Program-made: the position numbers and the translations under genes
Origin: Oscillospiraceae bacterium
GTDB lineage: Bacteria; Bacillota; Clostridia; Oscillospirales; Oscillospiraceae
NCBI GenBank assembly: GCA_015068495.1
Contig: SVKL01000019.1
Coordinates: forward strand, 1 to 33,986
DNA: 33,986 nt
Direction: 5' to 3'
Shown here: piece after piece, positions 23,790-32,297 of the stretch
How positions within the stretch are numbered: position 1 is the stretch's first letter
Layout of the letters: every line of letters starts with the position of its first letter
Notes under the pieces: generated by a model
Told to the model about the DNA's origin: nothing
Databases searched by the model: none
Seen by the model: the letters and a program-made list of their open reading frames with translations, nothing else

Positions 23790-25105
23790 ACTTCCTCCTT
23801 TTCCATCACTTTCGGGATAGCGTACTGCATAATTTCCGACACCACACCGTTTAAATCGATGGTGGGGAATTGACCGTTTTGATAGAGAATTTTGCCCCGA
23901 ACCATGGTCATTGCCACGTCACCGCCCTTGGCGGAGAAAACCAGGCTGGAGATTACGTTGTGGCAGGGCATCAGATGGGGAGTAGAGAAGTCCACAAGGA
24001 CAATATCTGCATCCATACCTTCTTTCAGCATACCGCATTCATCCGCTCGACCTTGCGCACGGGCGCCGCAAACAGTAGCCATCATCAAAGGGGCAATGGC
24101 GGGCATGGCATCGGAATCGCCTCCGGCCTGCCGGACCTGCAATGCCACAGCGCGCATCACTTCAAACATATCCAAATTGCCGCTGGCAACAGCGCTGTCT
24201 GTGCCTAAGGCAACATTCATACCGTTTTTCACGCAATCGGTAATGGGCATTGCGCAATAGCCTTGTTTTGCTGCGGCAATGGGCATCGCTACAGCGGTGG
24301 CCTTGGCTTTGCCCAAGAGCTTTTGTTCCGTTTCTGTCAGATGGATACAGCCGGCAGCGGTCACAGGCACACGGAACACGCCGTGGCAATGCATCAGCTC
24401 TGCAGGGGTAAGACCGGTGCGCTCCTCACAACCGGCAACCTCCTCTGCCGACTCCGACAGGTGCATCTGCAAACCCAAACCTTGCTCGATGGCATAGGCG
24501 GACAGCGCCTCCCACAGTTGGTGATTGGAAGTGAACTCTGCATGGATGCCGGCATCGATTTTGATGCGTCCATTGTCGTAATTGTGCCATTTTTCCACAG
24601 CGATGGCCAAATTTTTGCAGCCGGGATCGGTCTCAAAATCAAAGTCCTCGCTGTCGTCCACAAAACGGGTACCGGCCAAAGCGATATTGGCCTTCATACC
24701 GCATTCTGCCACAATCTCGGCAGTGACTGCCGGGGAATAGTACAGGTCGGAAACGGAAGTGACGCCAAACCGCAGACACTCGGCAAGGGCCAGCTTAATC
24801 GCAGCCCGGCCTGCCCGTTCGTCAATCTTGCTTTGACGGACAAGCAATTCCTTCAGCGCGTCGATTTTGCCGGCATCGTCCAGATAATTCCGCAGCAAAG
24901 CGGTGGGCAGGTGGGTGTGGCAGTTGATAAGTCCGGGAATTGCCACCATACCTGTGCCGTCAATAATGGTCTTGGGCTGCTGCTCCGGGGCAGATTTTCC
25001 CATATAGCTTATTTTGCCGTCAGTGATGCCCAAATATGCACCGAACAGCACGTCGGATTTTTCATTCATTGTCACCAGCGTGACACCGGAAATCAAGGTA
25101 TCCAA
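23786..25105 (-). CDS. Amidohydrolase of the MTA/SAH deaminase (TrzA/AtzA) family, divergent active site
   Basis: A 439-residue cytosolic protein with the composite beta-sandwich plus TIM barrel of cyclic amidohydrolases. The motifs are GLINCHTHLPTALLRNYLDD (metal ligands His-63/His-65), MHLSES (His-215 and acid/base Glu-218), and ALGTDSAVASGNLDMFE (Asp-303). Members deaminate S-adenosylhomocysteine, methylthioadenosine or similar bases. Two usual features are altered: the catalytic His of the A-H-C-V-H-L segment is Gly-252 (AAGCIHL), and the H-N-P-x-S-N motif reads AMPIAAAK (273-280). Activity or substrate may therefore differ. The start is TTG at 25105, with AAAGGA about 10 bases before. 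Coupled to the flippase gene. Confidence 0.85.
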   Translation of the reverse strand: MDTLISGVTLVTMNEKSDVLFGAYLGITDGKISYMGKSAPEQQPKTIIDGTGMVAIPGLINCHTHLPTALLRNYLDDAGKIDALKELLVRQSKIDERAGRAAIKLALAECLRFGVTSVSDLYYSPAVTAEIVAECGMKANIALAGTRFVDDSEDFDFETDPGCKNLAIAVEKWHNYDNGRIKIDAGIHAEFTSNHQLWEALSAYAIEQGLGLQMHLSESAEEVAGCEERTGLTPAELMHCHGVFRVPVTAAGCIHLTETEQKLLGKAKATAVAMPIAAAKQGYCAMPITDCVKNGMNVALGTDSAVASGNLDMFEVMRAVALQVRQAGGDSDAMPAIAPLMMATVCGARAQGRADECGMLKEGMDADIVLVDFSTPHLMPCHNVISSLVFSAKGGDVAMTMVRGKILYQNGQFPTIDLNGVVSEIMQYAIPKVMEKEEV

Positions 25106-25127
25106 AATAACACTTCCTTTGAAAGGT

Positions 25128-25246
25128 GAATTGACAATTGAAAATGGACAATGGACAATTTAGGTGTCGGCAAAGCCGACTTATGAAAACAAATCGCGAA
25201 AAGCGATACCCACAATTGACAATTGTCAACTGTCAATTGTCAATTA
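25128..25246. repeat. Heptamer-array element C (hemZ-amidohydrolase junction), two arms and two hairpins
   Basis: The left arm 25128-25161 has ATTGACA/ATTGAAA/ATGGACA units. The hairpins are GTCGGC-aaa-GCCGAC (25166-25180) and ATCGC-gaaaa-GCGAT (25193-25207). The right arm 25212-25246 is of complementary type (TTGTCAA, CTGTCAA) and ends in the hemZ stop codon. It fills the entire gap between the two genes apart from the ribosome site. Confidence 0.88.
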
Positions 25247-26659
25247 TAAAAGGTCAAACAGCGCCTCTTTCTGTCGAAGAACGCTGTCAATTTGCTGGAT
25301 ATACTGCTCGGGGAATTTGGGGTTGTGGAAACGCTCCAGCTTGCCGCCGGGCAGGTTTACTTTGTTCATTCCACCGCCGCCCAAGGACAAAATGCTGTGG
25401 GTTTCTTCCATCATATAGATGTTGTAAAGGCAGTCAAGCCCATCCCGACTCCAGCCCACATTCTCAAAAGAGCCGGACATATACTTCTGCCGATATAAGT
25501 AATAGGGCTTGTAGCCCAAACTGCGCAAGGTGGCGTTTGCATAGGAAACCATTTGAGAAACCGCGTCAAAGGTAGGCAGCGCCACCCGTTTTTCAAATAA
25601 ATCAGCGCCTTTCTTCAGCGCCAAGGTGTGTACCGTGATGTTGGCAGGCTGCAGTGCTGCCACCGCATCCAAGCTGCGGCAAAAGCCATCGTAGGAATCC
25701 TTGGGAAGCCCTGCAATCAAGTCCATATTGATGGCCTTGAAGCCGGCATCCACCGCCTCACCGTAGCGCTGGAGAATGTCCTGCGCGGTGTGGGGTCTGC
25801 CACAGGCTTTCAAAACGGCATTTTCCATAGTTTGGGGGTTGATACTCATACGGTCAGCCCCGTGGGTACGGATGGTGTTCAGCTTTTCTGCATCCAGCGT
25901 GTCGGGTCTGCCCCCTTCTACGGTGAATTCCAAGCAGCCGGACAGGTCAAAGGCATCGTAAACAGTGTCCAAAAGGTATGCCATTTGGGAAGACGTCAGG
26001 GTGGTGGGCGTGCCACCGCCTATATAGATAGTACGAATGCGCTTGCCTGAATTTGCCAAAAGTTTTGCTGTTAGGGAAATTTCTTTGTAAAGAGCCTGCA
26101 AATAGGGGTCTAAAAGCTCCGTGTGTTTTCCCACGGTGCGGCTGACGAAGCTGCAGTAAGCGCAGCGGGTGGGGCAGAAGGGGATGCCGATGTACAAAGA
26201 GATATCATCCGGCGTGGTTTGCGCCACAGCGTTTACTGTGGAAACCGAGCAGTCCAGCGCCAACTGCCGCCGGGGCTTGCTGACGAAATACACATCCCGC
26301 AGCAGCTTATCGGCGCTTTTCAGACTGCCACCCTCCATTAGATGCTTGGTGGATAGCTTGGTGGGACGTACCCCTGCCAATGCGCCCCACGCCGGCGGGG
26401 AAGCCAAATGGGGAAGGCTGGCAAGATACACACTTTGCTGTAATATCTGACGGCGAAGCCGCACCGATTCCGTCTCTTTTTTCAGCCGACGGGTGGCGCG
26501 GGTTTTCTTGCCGTTTATTTCAATTTCTGTAATGGCGGTGAGGTAGTGCTGACCCCGCGTCAGCTTGGAAAGGGCGTTGCCCTCTACCTGAGGCAGCAGC
26601 GACATCAGCAGCTGCTCCACCGCGTATAGGTCATCGTGACCGTGAATGGTTAGGTTCAT
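25244..26659 (-). CDS. hemZ: Coproporphyrinogen III oxidase-like radical SAM protein HemZ
   Basis: A 471-residue radical SAM enzyme of the anaerobic coproporphyrinogen dehydrogenase family. After an N-terminal extension of about 150 residues, the core begins LYIGIPFCPTRCAYCSF with the C-x3-C-x2-C cluster motif, then IYIGGGTPTTL, EFTVEGGRPDT, and GLPKDSYDGF. The long N-terminal extension and overall length fit HemZ rather than HemN or HemW. The ATG at 26659 follows AGAGGATTTTTTA; an in-frame ATG six codons earlier is less well placed. No other haem genes are nearby. The gene is flanked on both sides by heptamer-repeat elements. Confidence 0.92.
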   Translation of the reverse strand: MNLTIHGHDDLYAVEQLLMSLLPQVEGNALSKLTRGQHYLTAITEIEINGKKTRATRRLKKETESVRLRRQILQQSVYLASLPHLASPPAWGALAGVRPTKLSTKHLMEGGSLKSADKLLRDVYFVSKPRRQLALDCSVSTVNAVAQTTPDDISLYIGIPFCPTRCAYCSFVSRTVGKHTELLDPYLQALYKEISLTAKLLANSGKRIRTIYIGGGTPTTLTSSQMAYLLDTVYDAFDLSGCLEFTVEGGRPDTLDAEKLNTIRTHGADRMSINPQTMENAVLKACGRPHTAQDILQRYGEAVDAGFKAINMDLIAGLPKDSYDGFCRSLDAVAALQPANITVHTLALKKGADLFEKRVALPTFDAVSQMVSYANATLRSLGYKPYYLYRQKYMSGSFENVGWSRDGLDCLYNIYMMEETHSILSLGGGGMNKVNLPGGKLERFHNPKFPEQYIQQIDSVLRQKEALFDLL

Positions 26660-26700
26660 TAAAAAATCCTCTTGCAACAGAAGGCAAATAACCGCCCAGA

Positions 26701-26733
26701 ATTGTCAATTGTCCATTGTCAATTGTCAATTAT
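26701..26733. repeat. Heptamer-array element D (MBL-hemZ junction)
   Basis: A single arm of TTGTCAA/TTGTCCA units (on the minus strand TTGACAA, TGGACAA). On the minus strand it begins directly at the TAA of the metallo-beta-lactamase-fold gene (26730-26732). Confidence 0.82.
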
Positions 26734-27320
26734 CTTAAATAGGGATTGTACATTCTTTCTGCGTCTAATGTGGTTTCCGGGCCGTGACCGGGCAGTACCC
26801 GGTAATCCCCCTCCATAGCGGCAAGGCGGCTGAGGGATTTTTGCATTTGGGAGAAGCTGCCGCCGGGGAAATCGGTGCGGCCAATGGAATTTTGGAACAG
26901 GGTGTCGCCGGCAAAAAGGGTACGCTCTGCCAGCAGACACACAGAGCCGGGGGTGTGACCGGGGGTGTGGAGCACCCGAATGGCAAGGCCGGCAAGGCGC
27001 AAAACATCCCCCTCGCCATAGGTGTCGGTGTAATACAGAGGTCCGGCGGTCATTTGCTCCGGCTGGCTCAGCTCCTTTTCATGCAGATACACAGGGCAGC
27101 CCAACCGTTCTGCTATGCCCCGCACGCCGCCTACGTGGTCAAAATGTCCGTGGGTCAGTAGTATGGCGTCGATTTTCTTTCCCAAATCCTCTGCTTCCAA
27201 AATCACCTGCTCCGGGGCATACCCCGGGTCAATGACAATGCAATCGTCGGAACCGTCGCCCCAAGCGATATAGCAGTTGGTTTGATACGCCCCTAAGGGC
27301 AGAACAGCAATATTAACCAT
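26730..27320 (-). CDS. Metallo-beta-lactamase fold hydrolase (glyoxalase II-like)
   Basis: A 196-residue single-domain MBL-fold hydrolase. Metal ligands are visible in LLTHGHFDHVGG (HxHxDH), LHTPGHTPGSVCLL, LFAGDTLFQ and LPGHGPETT. It matches the small YqgX/GloB-like hydrolases that cleave thioesters such as S-lactoylglutathione analogues. The ATG at 27320 is chosen because AAAGGAGCACGTT precedes it; the upstream open frame runs into repeat element E and is not convincing protein. It lies between dtd and hemZ in the recJ operon, a common neighbour of rel-dtd in Firmicutes. Confidence 0.92.
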   Translation of the reverse strand: MVNIAVLPLGAYQTNCYIAWGDGSDDCIVIDPGYAPEQVILEAEDLGKKIDAILLTHGHFDHVGGVRGIAERLGCPVYLHEKELSQPEQMTAGPLYYTDTYGEGDVLRLAGLAIRVLHTPGHTPGSVCLLAERTLFAGDTLFQNSIGRTDFPGGSFSQMQKSLSRLAAMEGDYRVLPGHGPETTLDAERMYNPYLR

Positions 27321-27337
27321 AACGTGCTCCTTTCGGA

Positions 27338-27428
27338 GTGCAAAGTGTAAAGTGCAAAGTGCAAAGTGAAGGTGTCGCTCCGCGACAAAGAATAATTTTG
27401 CATTTTGCATTTTGAATTTTGCACTTTA
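27338..27428. repeat. Heptamer-array element E (dtd-MBL junction), TGCAAA variant
   Basis: The left arm 27338-27370 has GTGCAAA/GTGTAAA units. A hairpin GTCGC-tcc-GCGAC lies at 27374-27386. The right arm 27396-27428 has TTTTGCA/TTTTGAA units. It abuts the dtd stop (27429-27431) and reaches the ribosome site of the MBL gene. Confidence 0.87.
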
Positions 27429-27893
27429 TTATCTGCGGGGTGTGTCCATCAGCTGATCTGTGTCCAGAATCAGGGTCACAGGGCCGTCATTGACGGATTC
27501 CACTTTCATATCGGCGCCAAACTGACCGTGCTGGGGGGGATATCCCAACTCCTGGCAGATGGCAAGAAACTTTTCGTATAATTCGTTGCCCAGCTGGGGG
27601 TTTGCCGCGCCTACAAAGCTGGGCCTGCGACCCTTGCGGCAGTTGCCGTACAAGGTGAACTGGCTGACCACCAGCACCTCACCGCCCACGTCATCAAGGC
27701 CTAGGTTCATTTTGCCGTTTTCGTCCTCGAACACCCGCAAACCTAACGCTTTTTCTGCCAAATAGCGACATTCCTTCTCGGTGTCCTCCGGACCAACACC
27801 CAGCAGAATCAGAAAGCCCTGCCCGATTTTTCCGTATATTTTCCCGTCGATGGTCACCGACGCGGATTTCACTCTCGTTAATACTGCTCGCAT
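27429..27893 (-). CDS. dtd: D-aminoacyl-tRNA deacylase
   Basis: Dtd hydrolyses D-aminoacyl-tRNAs (and mischarged glycyl-tRNA) to keep D-residues out of translation. The 154 residues begin MRAVLTRVKSASV and carry the two signature loops: SQFTLYG (Ser/Gln/Thr of the active site) and the C-terminal cross-subunit GPVT motif in NDGPVTLILDTD. The length is standard. A GGAGGAGCGTT ribosome site precedes the ATG. It follows rel, as in Bacillus and many clostridia, with repeat element F between them. Confidence 0.97.
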   Translation of the reverse strand: MRAVLTRVKSASVTIDGKIYGKIGQGFLILLGVGPEDTEKECRYLAEKALGLRVFEDENGKMNLGLDDVGGEVLVVSQFTLYGNCRKGRRPSFVGAANPQLGNELYEKFLAICQELGYPPQHGQFGADMKVESVNDGPVTLILDTDQLMDTPRR

Positions 27894-27904
27894 AACGCTC
27901 CTCC

Positions 27905-27940
27905 TGAATTGTCAATTGTCCATTGTCAATTGACAATTAT
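27905..27940. repeat. Heptamer-array element F (rel-dtd junction)
   Basis: TTGTCAA, TTGTCCA, TTGTCAA units and a final inverted TTGACAA give a partly self-complementary single arm. It lies directly after the rel TAA (27941-27943 on the minus strand) and before the dtd ribosome site. Confidence 0.82.
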
Positions 27941-30127
27941 TTAGTTTTGTCCTCTTCTGGTGCCGGTGACGTCCCGGATGTTCAAAAGCTTGTTGCGGAT
28001 GGCATCCAGCTCAGCCACATTTTTTACCTCGAAGCGCACCGTAAACACACTTCTGCCGCCGGGCAAATCCTTGCCGTTGATTTCGTGCATACGGACACGG
28101 GCGGTGGTCATTGTGGTGACAATATCCAAAAGCAGACCGTCACGGGTAATGCAATCCAGCTCCAGCGTGGTATCAAAGGGCTGATCGTCTGCCTCTGCCC
28201 ACTGTACCCGCACCCACCGGGCTGCCTGATGGGGCTCATCCCGATTTTGGGCGTTGGGGCAGTCGATTCTGTGAACAGATACGCCGAAGCCCTTGGTGAT
28301 AAAGCCGATAATGCCGTCTCCGGGAACGGGGGTACAGCACTTGGCAAATTTAATCATACAGGAATCAATATCCTCTACAACGACGCCGTTGACGCCGTGG
28401 CGGTTGGACTTGGCGGCGGTGTCCGGCTTCACGGCTTGCAGAGCCGCCTGCTTTTCGCTGTTTTGCAGCTTCAGCGCCCGGTTGATGTCGTCACGGATTC
28501 TGCCCACGGCTTTCACTGCGGTAAGACCGCCGTAGCCGATGGCGGCGTACATATCATCCCAAGAGTCAAAGGCCAGCTTTTTCAGAAGCTGCGGGCCTAC
28601 CTCCGGGTCTACGGTAATGGCCAGCGGCAGACCCACCCGCTTCATTTCTCCTTCGAAGGAGGCTCTGCCGTGGGTGATGTTCTCCTCCCGCCGTTCCCGC
28701 TTAAACCATTGCTTGATTTTGGTTCGCGCCTGATTGGACTTGCAGATACCCAGCCAGTCCCGGCTGGGGCCCTTGGCGGCCTTGGAGGTGATGATTTCCA
28801 CAATGTCGCCGTTCTGCAAGGTGGCGTCGATATTGCAAATCCGTCCGTTGACCTTGGCGCCTACCAGCGAGTTACCCACGCCGGAGTGAATGGCATAGGC
28901 AAAGTCAATGGGGGTGGAGCCGGCAGGCAGCGGCACAATTTTACCCTTGGGGGTAAAGGTGAAGACCTCGTCATCGAACATATCGATCTTCATAGAATTG
29001 AGGTAGTCCTCAGCATCCGTATCCTGCTGGCTTTCCAAAAGCCGGCGAACCCATTCAAAGTCCTTTTCCTCTCCGTCGCCCATACCCTGCTTATACTTCC
29101 AGTGGGCAGCGATGCCGTACTCGGCGGTTTCGTGCATATCCCACGTGCGGATCTGCACCTCAAAGGGGATGCCCTGGGAGCCGATAACGGTGGTGTGCAG
29201 GCTTTGGTACATATTGGGCTTGGGGGTGGAGATGTAGTCCTTAAACCGCCCGGGCACCGGATTAAACAGGTCGTGGATGTGACCCAAAACGTTGTAGCAG
29301 TCGGGAATGGTGTCCACGATGACACGGAAGGCGTAAATGTCATACAGCTCATCCATGGTCTTTCCCTGAGCGTTCATCTTTCGGTAGATGGAGTACACGT
29401 GCTTAATCCGTCCGTAAGCGGTGTTTGCAATGCCCGTGGCAGTCAGCCGGTCGGAAATTTTGTCCTGAATGGTGCGCATAAAGGCCTCATCCTTTTCCTT
29501 GTGGGCAGACAGATAGGACGTAATATCCTGATAGCAGGTGGGGTCAAGATACCGCAGGGCGATATCCTCCAGCTCCCATTTCATCTTCTGCATACCAAGG
29601 CGGTGGGCCAAGGGAGCATAGATATCCATAGTTTCCCGGCACTTGAGAATCTGCTTTTCCGGCGTTTGGTACTGCATAGTACGCATATTGTGAAGCCGGT
29701 CGGCAATCTTAATCAGCACCACGCGGATGTCCTTGCTCATTGCCATAAACATCTTCCGGAGGTTTTCCATCTGCGCCTCTTCGGTGGAGGAGAAGTTGGC
29801 GCGGGTCAGCTTGGTGACGCCTTCCACCAGTTCGGCAACCGAGGGGCTGAACAGACGGGCAATTTCATCAAAGGATGCATCTGTGTCTTCAATGCAGTCG
29901 TGGAGCAGCGCGCCGAGAATGGCATCTATATCCAAGCCCATTTCTGCAACGATTTCTGCCACAGCCAAGGGGTGGATGATGTAGGGAGAGCCATCCTTCC
30001 GCTTTTGATCCTTATGTTTTTCCCGGGCGTATTCCACCGCCCGGTCAATGGTTGTTATATCCGCGCCGGGCAGGTGCTTGTTCACTGCCTGACACATAGA
30101 ACTGTAATGTTCAGAAAAAGATTCCAT
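27941..30127 (-). CDS. rel: Bifunctional (p)ppGpp synthetase/hydrolase Rel
   Basis: Rel makes and degrades the stringent-response alarmone. The 728-residue protein has all domains: a hydrolase HD domain with His-52, His-76/Asp-77 and Glu-80/Asp-81 (LLHDCIEDT), a synthetase domain (YDIYAFRVIVDT, then RFKDYISTPKPNMYQSLHTT), a TGS domain (VFTFTPKGKIVPLPAGSTPIDFAYAIH), a zinc-finger-like helical region (IKFAKCCTPVPGD) and a C-terminal ACT domain. The intact HD motif indicates a bifunctional enzyme. AAGGAG precedes the ATG. It is second in the recJ-rel-dtd operon; the apt gene often found between recJ and rel is missing. Confidence 0.97.
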   Translation of the reverse strand: MESFSEHYSSMCQAVNKHLPGADITTIDRAVEYAREKHKDQKRKDGSPYIIHPLAVAEIVAEMGLDIDAILGALLHDCIEDTDASFDEIARLFSPSVAELVEGVTKLTRANFSSTEEAQMENLRKMFMAMSKDIRVVLIKIADRLHNMRTMQYQTPEKQILKCRETMDIYAPLAHRLGMQKMKWELEDIALRYLDPTCYQDITSYLSAHKEKDEAFMRTIQDKISDRLTATGIANTAYGRIKHVYSIYRKMNAQGKTMDELYDIYAFRVIVDTIPDCYNVLGHIHDLFNPVPGRFKDYISTPKPNMYQSLHTTVIGSQGIPFEVQIRTWDMHETAEYGIAAHWKYKQGMGDGEEKDFEWVRRLLESQQDTDAEDYLNSMKIDMFDDEVFTFTPKGKIVPLPAGSTPIDFAYAIHSGVGNSLVGAKVNGRICNIDATLQNGDIVEIITSKAAKGPSRDWLGICKSNQARTKIKQWFKRERREENITHGRASFEGEMKRVGLPLAITVDPEVGPQLLKKLAFDSWDDMYAAIGYGGLTAVKAVGRIRDDINRALKLQNSEKQAALQAVKPDTAAKSNRHGVNGVVVEDIDSCMIKFAKCCTPVPGDGIIGFITKGFGVSVHRIDCPNAQNRDEPHQAARWVRVQWAEADDQPFDTTLELDCITRDGLLLDIVTTMTTARVRMHEINGKDLPGGRSVFTVRFEVKNVAELDAIRNKLLNIRDVTGTRRGQN

Positions 30128-30157
30128 ACTGAAAACTCCTTAGGGATTGGCAGGGAA

Positions 30158-30232
30158 TGTAGGGGCGACCATCGGTCGTCCGCAGAATGATTTGCTTGCA
30201 GGGGTAACGGACGAGCATTGCTCGCCCCTACA
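30158..30232. repeat. TGTAGGGGCGA...TCGCCCCTACA palindromic element (recJ-rel junction)
   Basis: An 11-bp perfect terminal inverted repeat (30158-30168 / 30222-30232). Inner palindromes are GACC-atc-GGTC and CGAGCATTGCTCG, and a CGTCCG/CGGACG pair lies between them. It lies 5 bases after the recJ stop codon and upstream of the rel ribosome site. No gene is inside. It resembles non-autonomous (MITE-like) elements. Confidence 0.82.
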
Positions 30233-30237
30233 AGCAC

Positions 30238-32295
30238 TTATTTATCCAATGCGGCAGTTAACTGCTGCATTGTACGGCTGGTGGTCAAATCCGCCTTGGT
30301 TTCCGACGGAAGCAGCCGGATCACAATGTTTTTGTGCAGCCGCTGAATCTCTAAAAGTCCTACGTCGGCAAAAATATCCAAGCAGGTGAGCAGCTGACCC
30401 AAGTGCAGGCAGCAGCCGGACCAACGGACAATTTTCCGGCACAGGCAAATGGGTGTTTCCTGTAAAGGGCTACTCTGGCAGGACAAATACCGCCAAACCA
30501 CACCCAAGGTCGCCCGGTCCGGCAGAAGTTTTTCTGCCGTCTGGGCATCCAGACAATCGCTCCGCAGGCGGAGATAGTCATCGATATCGCAGGAGACCTC
30601 CTGCCTGCAGGCAGGACGAATATCCTGCAGATGCAGCTGCACAGACCGTTCACCCCGGAATTCGTTGATTTGGGGAATAAATGCCACATCCACCAAATCT
30701 CCCTGATTGACAGAGGCGCTTTCGGCAGTGGTGGAGAAGAAAATGCCGTTGAAGCTGTGGTGCTGGCTTTGCAGCCGCAAACGCAGATGCCGTCCGGCGC
30801 CCACCTGATTCATCCGTTCCACCATCAGATTTTCCATTACCAAAACAGGCTTGGGACAGCCGTTGCCGCAGGGCTCAAGGGCATCTAAAGAGATTACGTT
30901 GGGCAGGGTCAGCAGCTCCGGAGAAATGCTGCAATCTGCCTCCAGCACAGTTTTCGGCCCGGATGCGCAATAAAAATCCTTAGCCAAACGGCAGATTTCC
31001 TGCCGGAATGCAGGAATTTGCTCCCGATGTATGGTAAAGCCTGCCGCCAATTCGTGACCGCCGTAGCTTTCCAAAAGGTGGGATAAGCTGGACAGCGAGG
31101 AGAACAGGTTGAAGCCGCCGAAGCTGCGGGAGCTGGCCTTGCCGTGGTCGCCGTCTAAGCAGATTAAAAAGGTGGGGCAGCAGTATTCCTCGGCGATTCT
31201 GCTGGCAACAATGCCCACAACCCCTTGGTGCCAGCTTTCGTCTGCCAGCACGATGGCTTCCGGGGTCTGACCCGGGGGGAGCATTTCCACAGCCTGCTGG
31301 TAGATTTCTTTTTCTACCGCCTGCCGCTCCTTGTTCAGCTCGCACAGAGCCCGCGCCAGTTCCTCACCCTTTTTCGGGTCGTCGGTTAAAAACAGCTCGA
31401 TTGCCAAATCAATCTGCCCCATACGCCCGGCGGCATTGATCCGGGGGCAGAGCATATAGCCCACCGAGGACGCAGTGATGGATTCCGGCTCGCAGCCGCA
31501 CTGGTGCATCAGCGCTGCAAGACCGGGACGGGTGGTTTGCCGGAGCATCGCAAGGCCCCGGGAGACAATGGTGCGGTTTTCACCCTGCAGGGGCATTACG
31601 TCCGCAACCGTGCCCAAGCAAACCATATCTGCGTAAAAGTCAAGAATGTCCTCTTGGCTTCCCGACAGGGCGGCTGCCAGCTTAAAGGCAACACCTACGC
31701 CGCTGAGGGCTTTGTGGGGATAGCCGCCGTCGGGGCGGTGGGGGTCTACCACTGCAATGGCCTCCGGCAGGGTGTCTTTACATTCGTGGTGGTCGGTAAT
31801 GACCAGATCAATGCCCAGCTGCCGGCAGAGCAGCGCCTCTTCCATAGCGGTGATGCCGCAGTCTACGGTGATAATCAGCTTGACACCCAGCCCGTGGAGA
31901 TATTCAATGGCAATGGGGTTGAGCCCATAGCCCTCCTCCAGACGGCCGGGGATGTAAGGCGTTACGTCGCAGCCGTGCTTGCGGAGAAAATCCGTCAGCA
32001 GGCACGTGGCGGTGATGCCGTCCACATCATAGTCGCCAAAGACGGCGATTTTTTCGCCCTGTTCCATAGCAACGGCCACCCGCCCTGCAGCCAAAGCCAT
32101 ATCCGTAAGCAGATAAGGGTCCGGCAGGGACGCGTGGCAATCTAAGTATCGGTCAGCAGATGCCTGATCCTCCAAGCCTCTGGAGGACAGCACCATTGCT
32201 GCCAGCGGTGCGTAGCCACCCCGGACCAACGCATTGACAGCGTCTACCCTCGGCGTAGCCGTTTTCCAAATTCCGTATTTCAAACCATAACACAT
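30238..32295 (-). CDS. recJ: Single-stranded-DNA-specific exonuclease RecJ
   Basis: A 5'-3' ssDNA exonuclease of the DHH family used in recombination and repair. The 685-residue product has the phosphoesterase motifs: GDYDVDG (Asp-88, Asp-90, Asp-92), VDCGIT (Asp-145), TDHHE (168-171), the Gly-rich SGVGVAFKL, and DHHA1-type elements later (SYGGHELAAGFTI), followed by an OB domain and a C-terminal extension. The start is uncertain: ATG at 32295 or TTG at 32283 (giving a family-like M-K-Y-G-I-W), neither with a Shine-Dalgarno. First gene of the recJ-rel-dtd-MBL-hemZ operon. Confidence 0.95.
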   Translation of the reverse strand: MCYGLKYGIWKTATPRVDAVNALVRGGYAPLAAMVLSSRGLEDQASADRYLDCHASLPDPYLLTDMALAAGRVAVAMEQGEKIAVFGDYDVDGITATCLLTDFLRKHGCDVTPYIPGRLEEGYGLNPIAIEYLHGLGVKLIITVDCGITAMEEALLCRQLGIDLVITDHHECKDTLPEAIAVVDPHRPDGGYPHKALSGVGVAFKLAAALSGSQEDILDFYADMVCLGTVADVMPLQGENRTIVSRGLAMLRQTTRPGLAALMHQCGCEPESITASSVGYMLCPRINAAGRMGQIDLAIELFLTDDPKKGEELARALCELNKERQAVEKEIYQQAVEMLPPGQTPEAIVLADESWHQGVVGIVASRIAEEYCCPTFLICLDGDHGKASSRSFGGFNLFSSLSSLSHLLESYGGHELAAGFTIHREQIPAFRQEICRLAKDFYCASGPKTVLEADCSISPELLTLPNVISLDALEPCGNGCPKPVLVMENLMVERMNQVGAGRHLRLRLQSQHHSFNGIFFSTTAESASVNQGDLVDVAFIPQINEFRGERSVQLHLQDIRPACRQEVSCDIDDYLRLRSDCLDAQTAEKLLPDRATLGVVWRYLSCQSSPLQETPICLCRKIVRWSGCCLHLGQLLTCLDIFADVGLLEIQRLHKNIVIRLLPSETKADLTTSRTMQQLTAALDK

Positions 32296-32297
32296 CC

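Noticed and set aside
25128-25246. CRISPR array suggested by the repeated ATTGACA blocks
   Set aside because: The repeat unit is 7 bases with no spacers, arranged as two inverted arms; no cas genes are in the window.
27923-30190. Long open frame (755 codons) antisense to rel
   Set aside because: Shadow of rel, which is certain by its motifs; no ribosome site or known domain.
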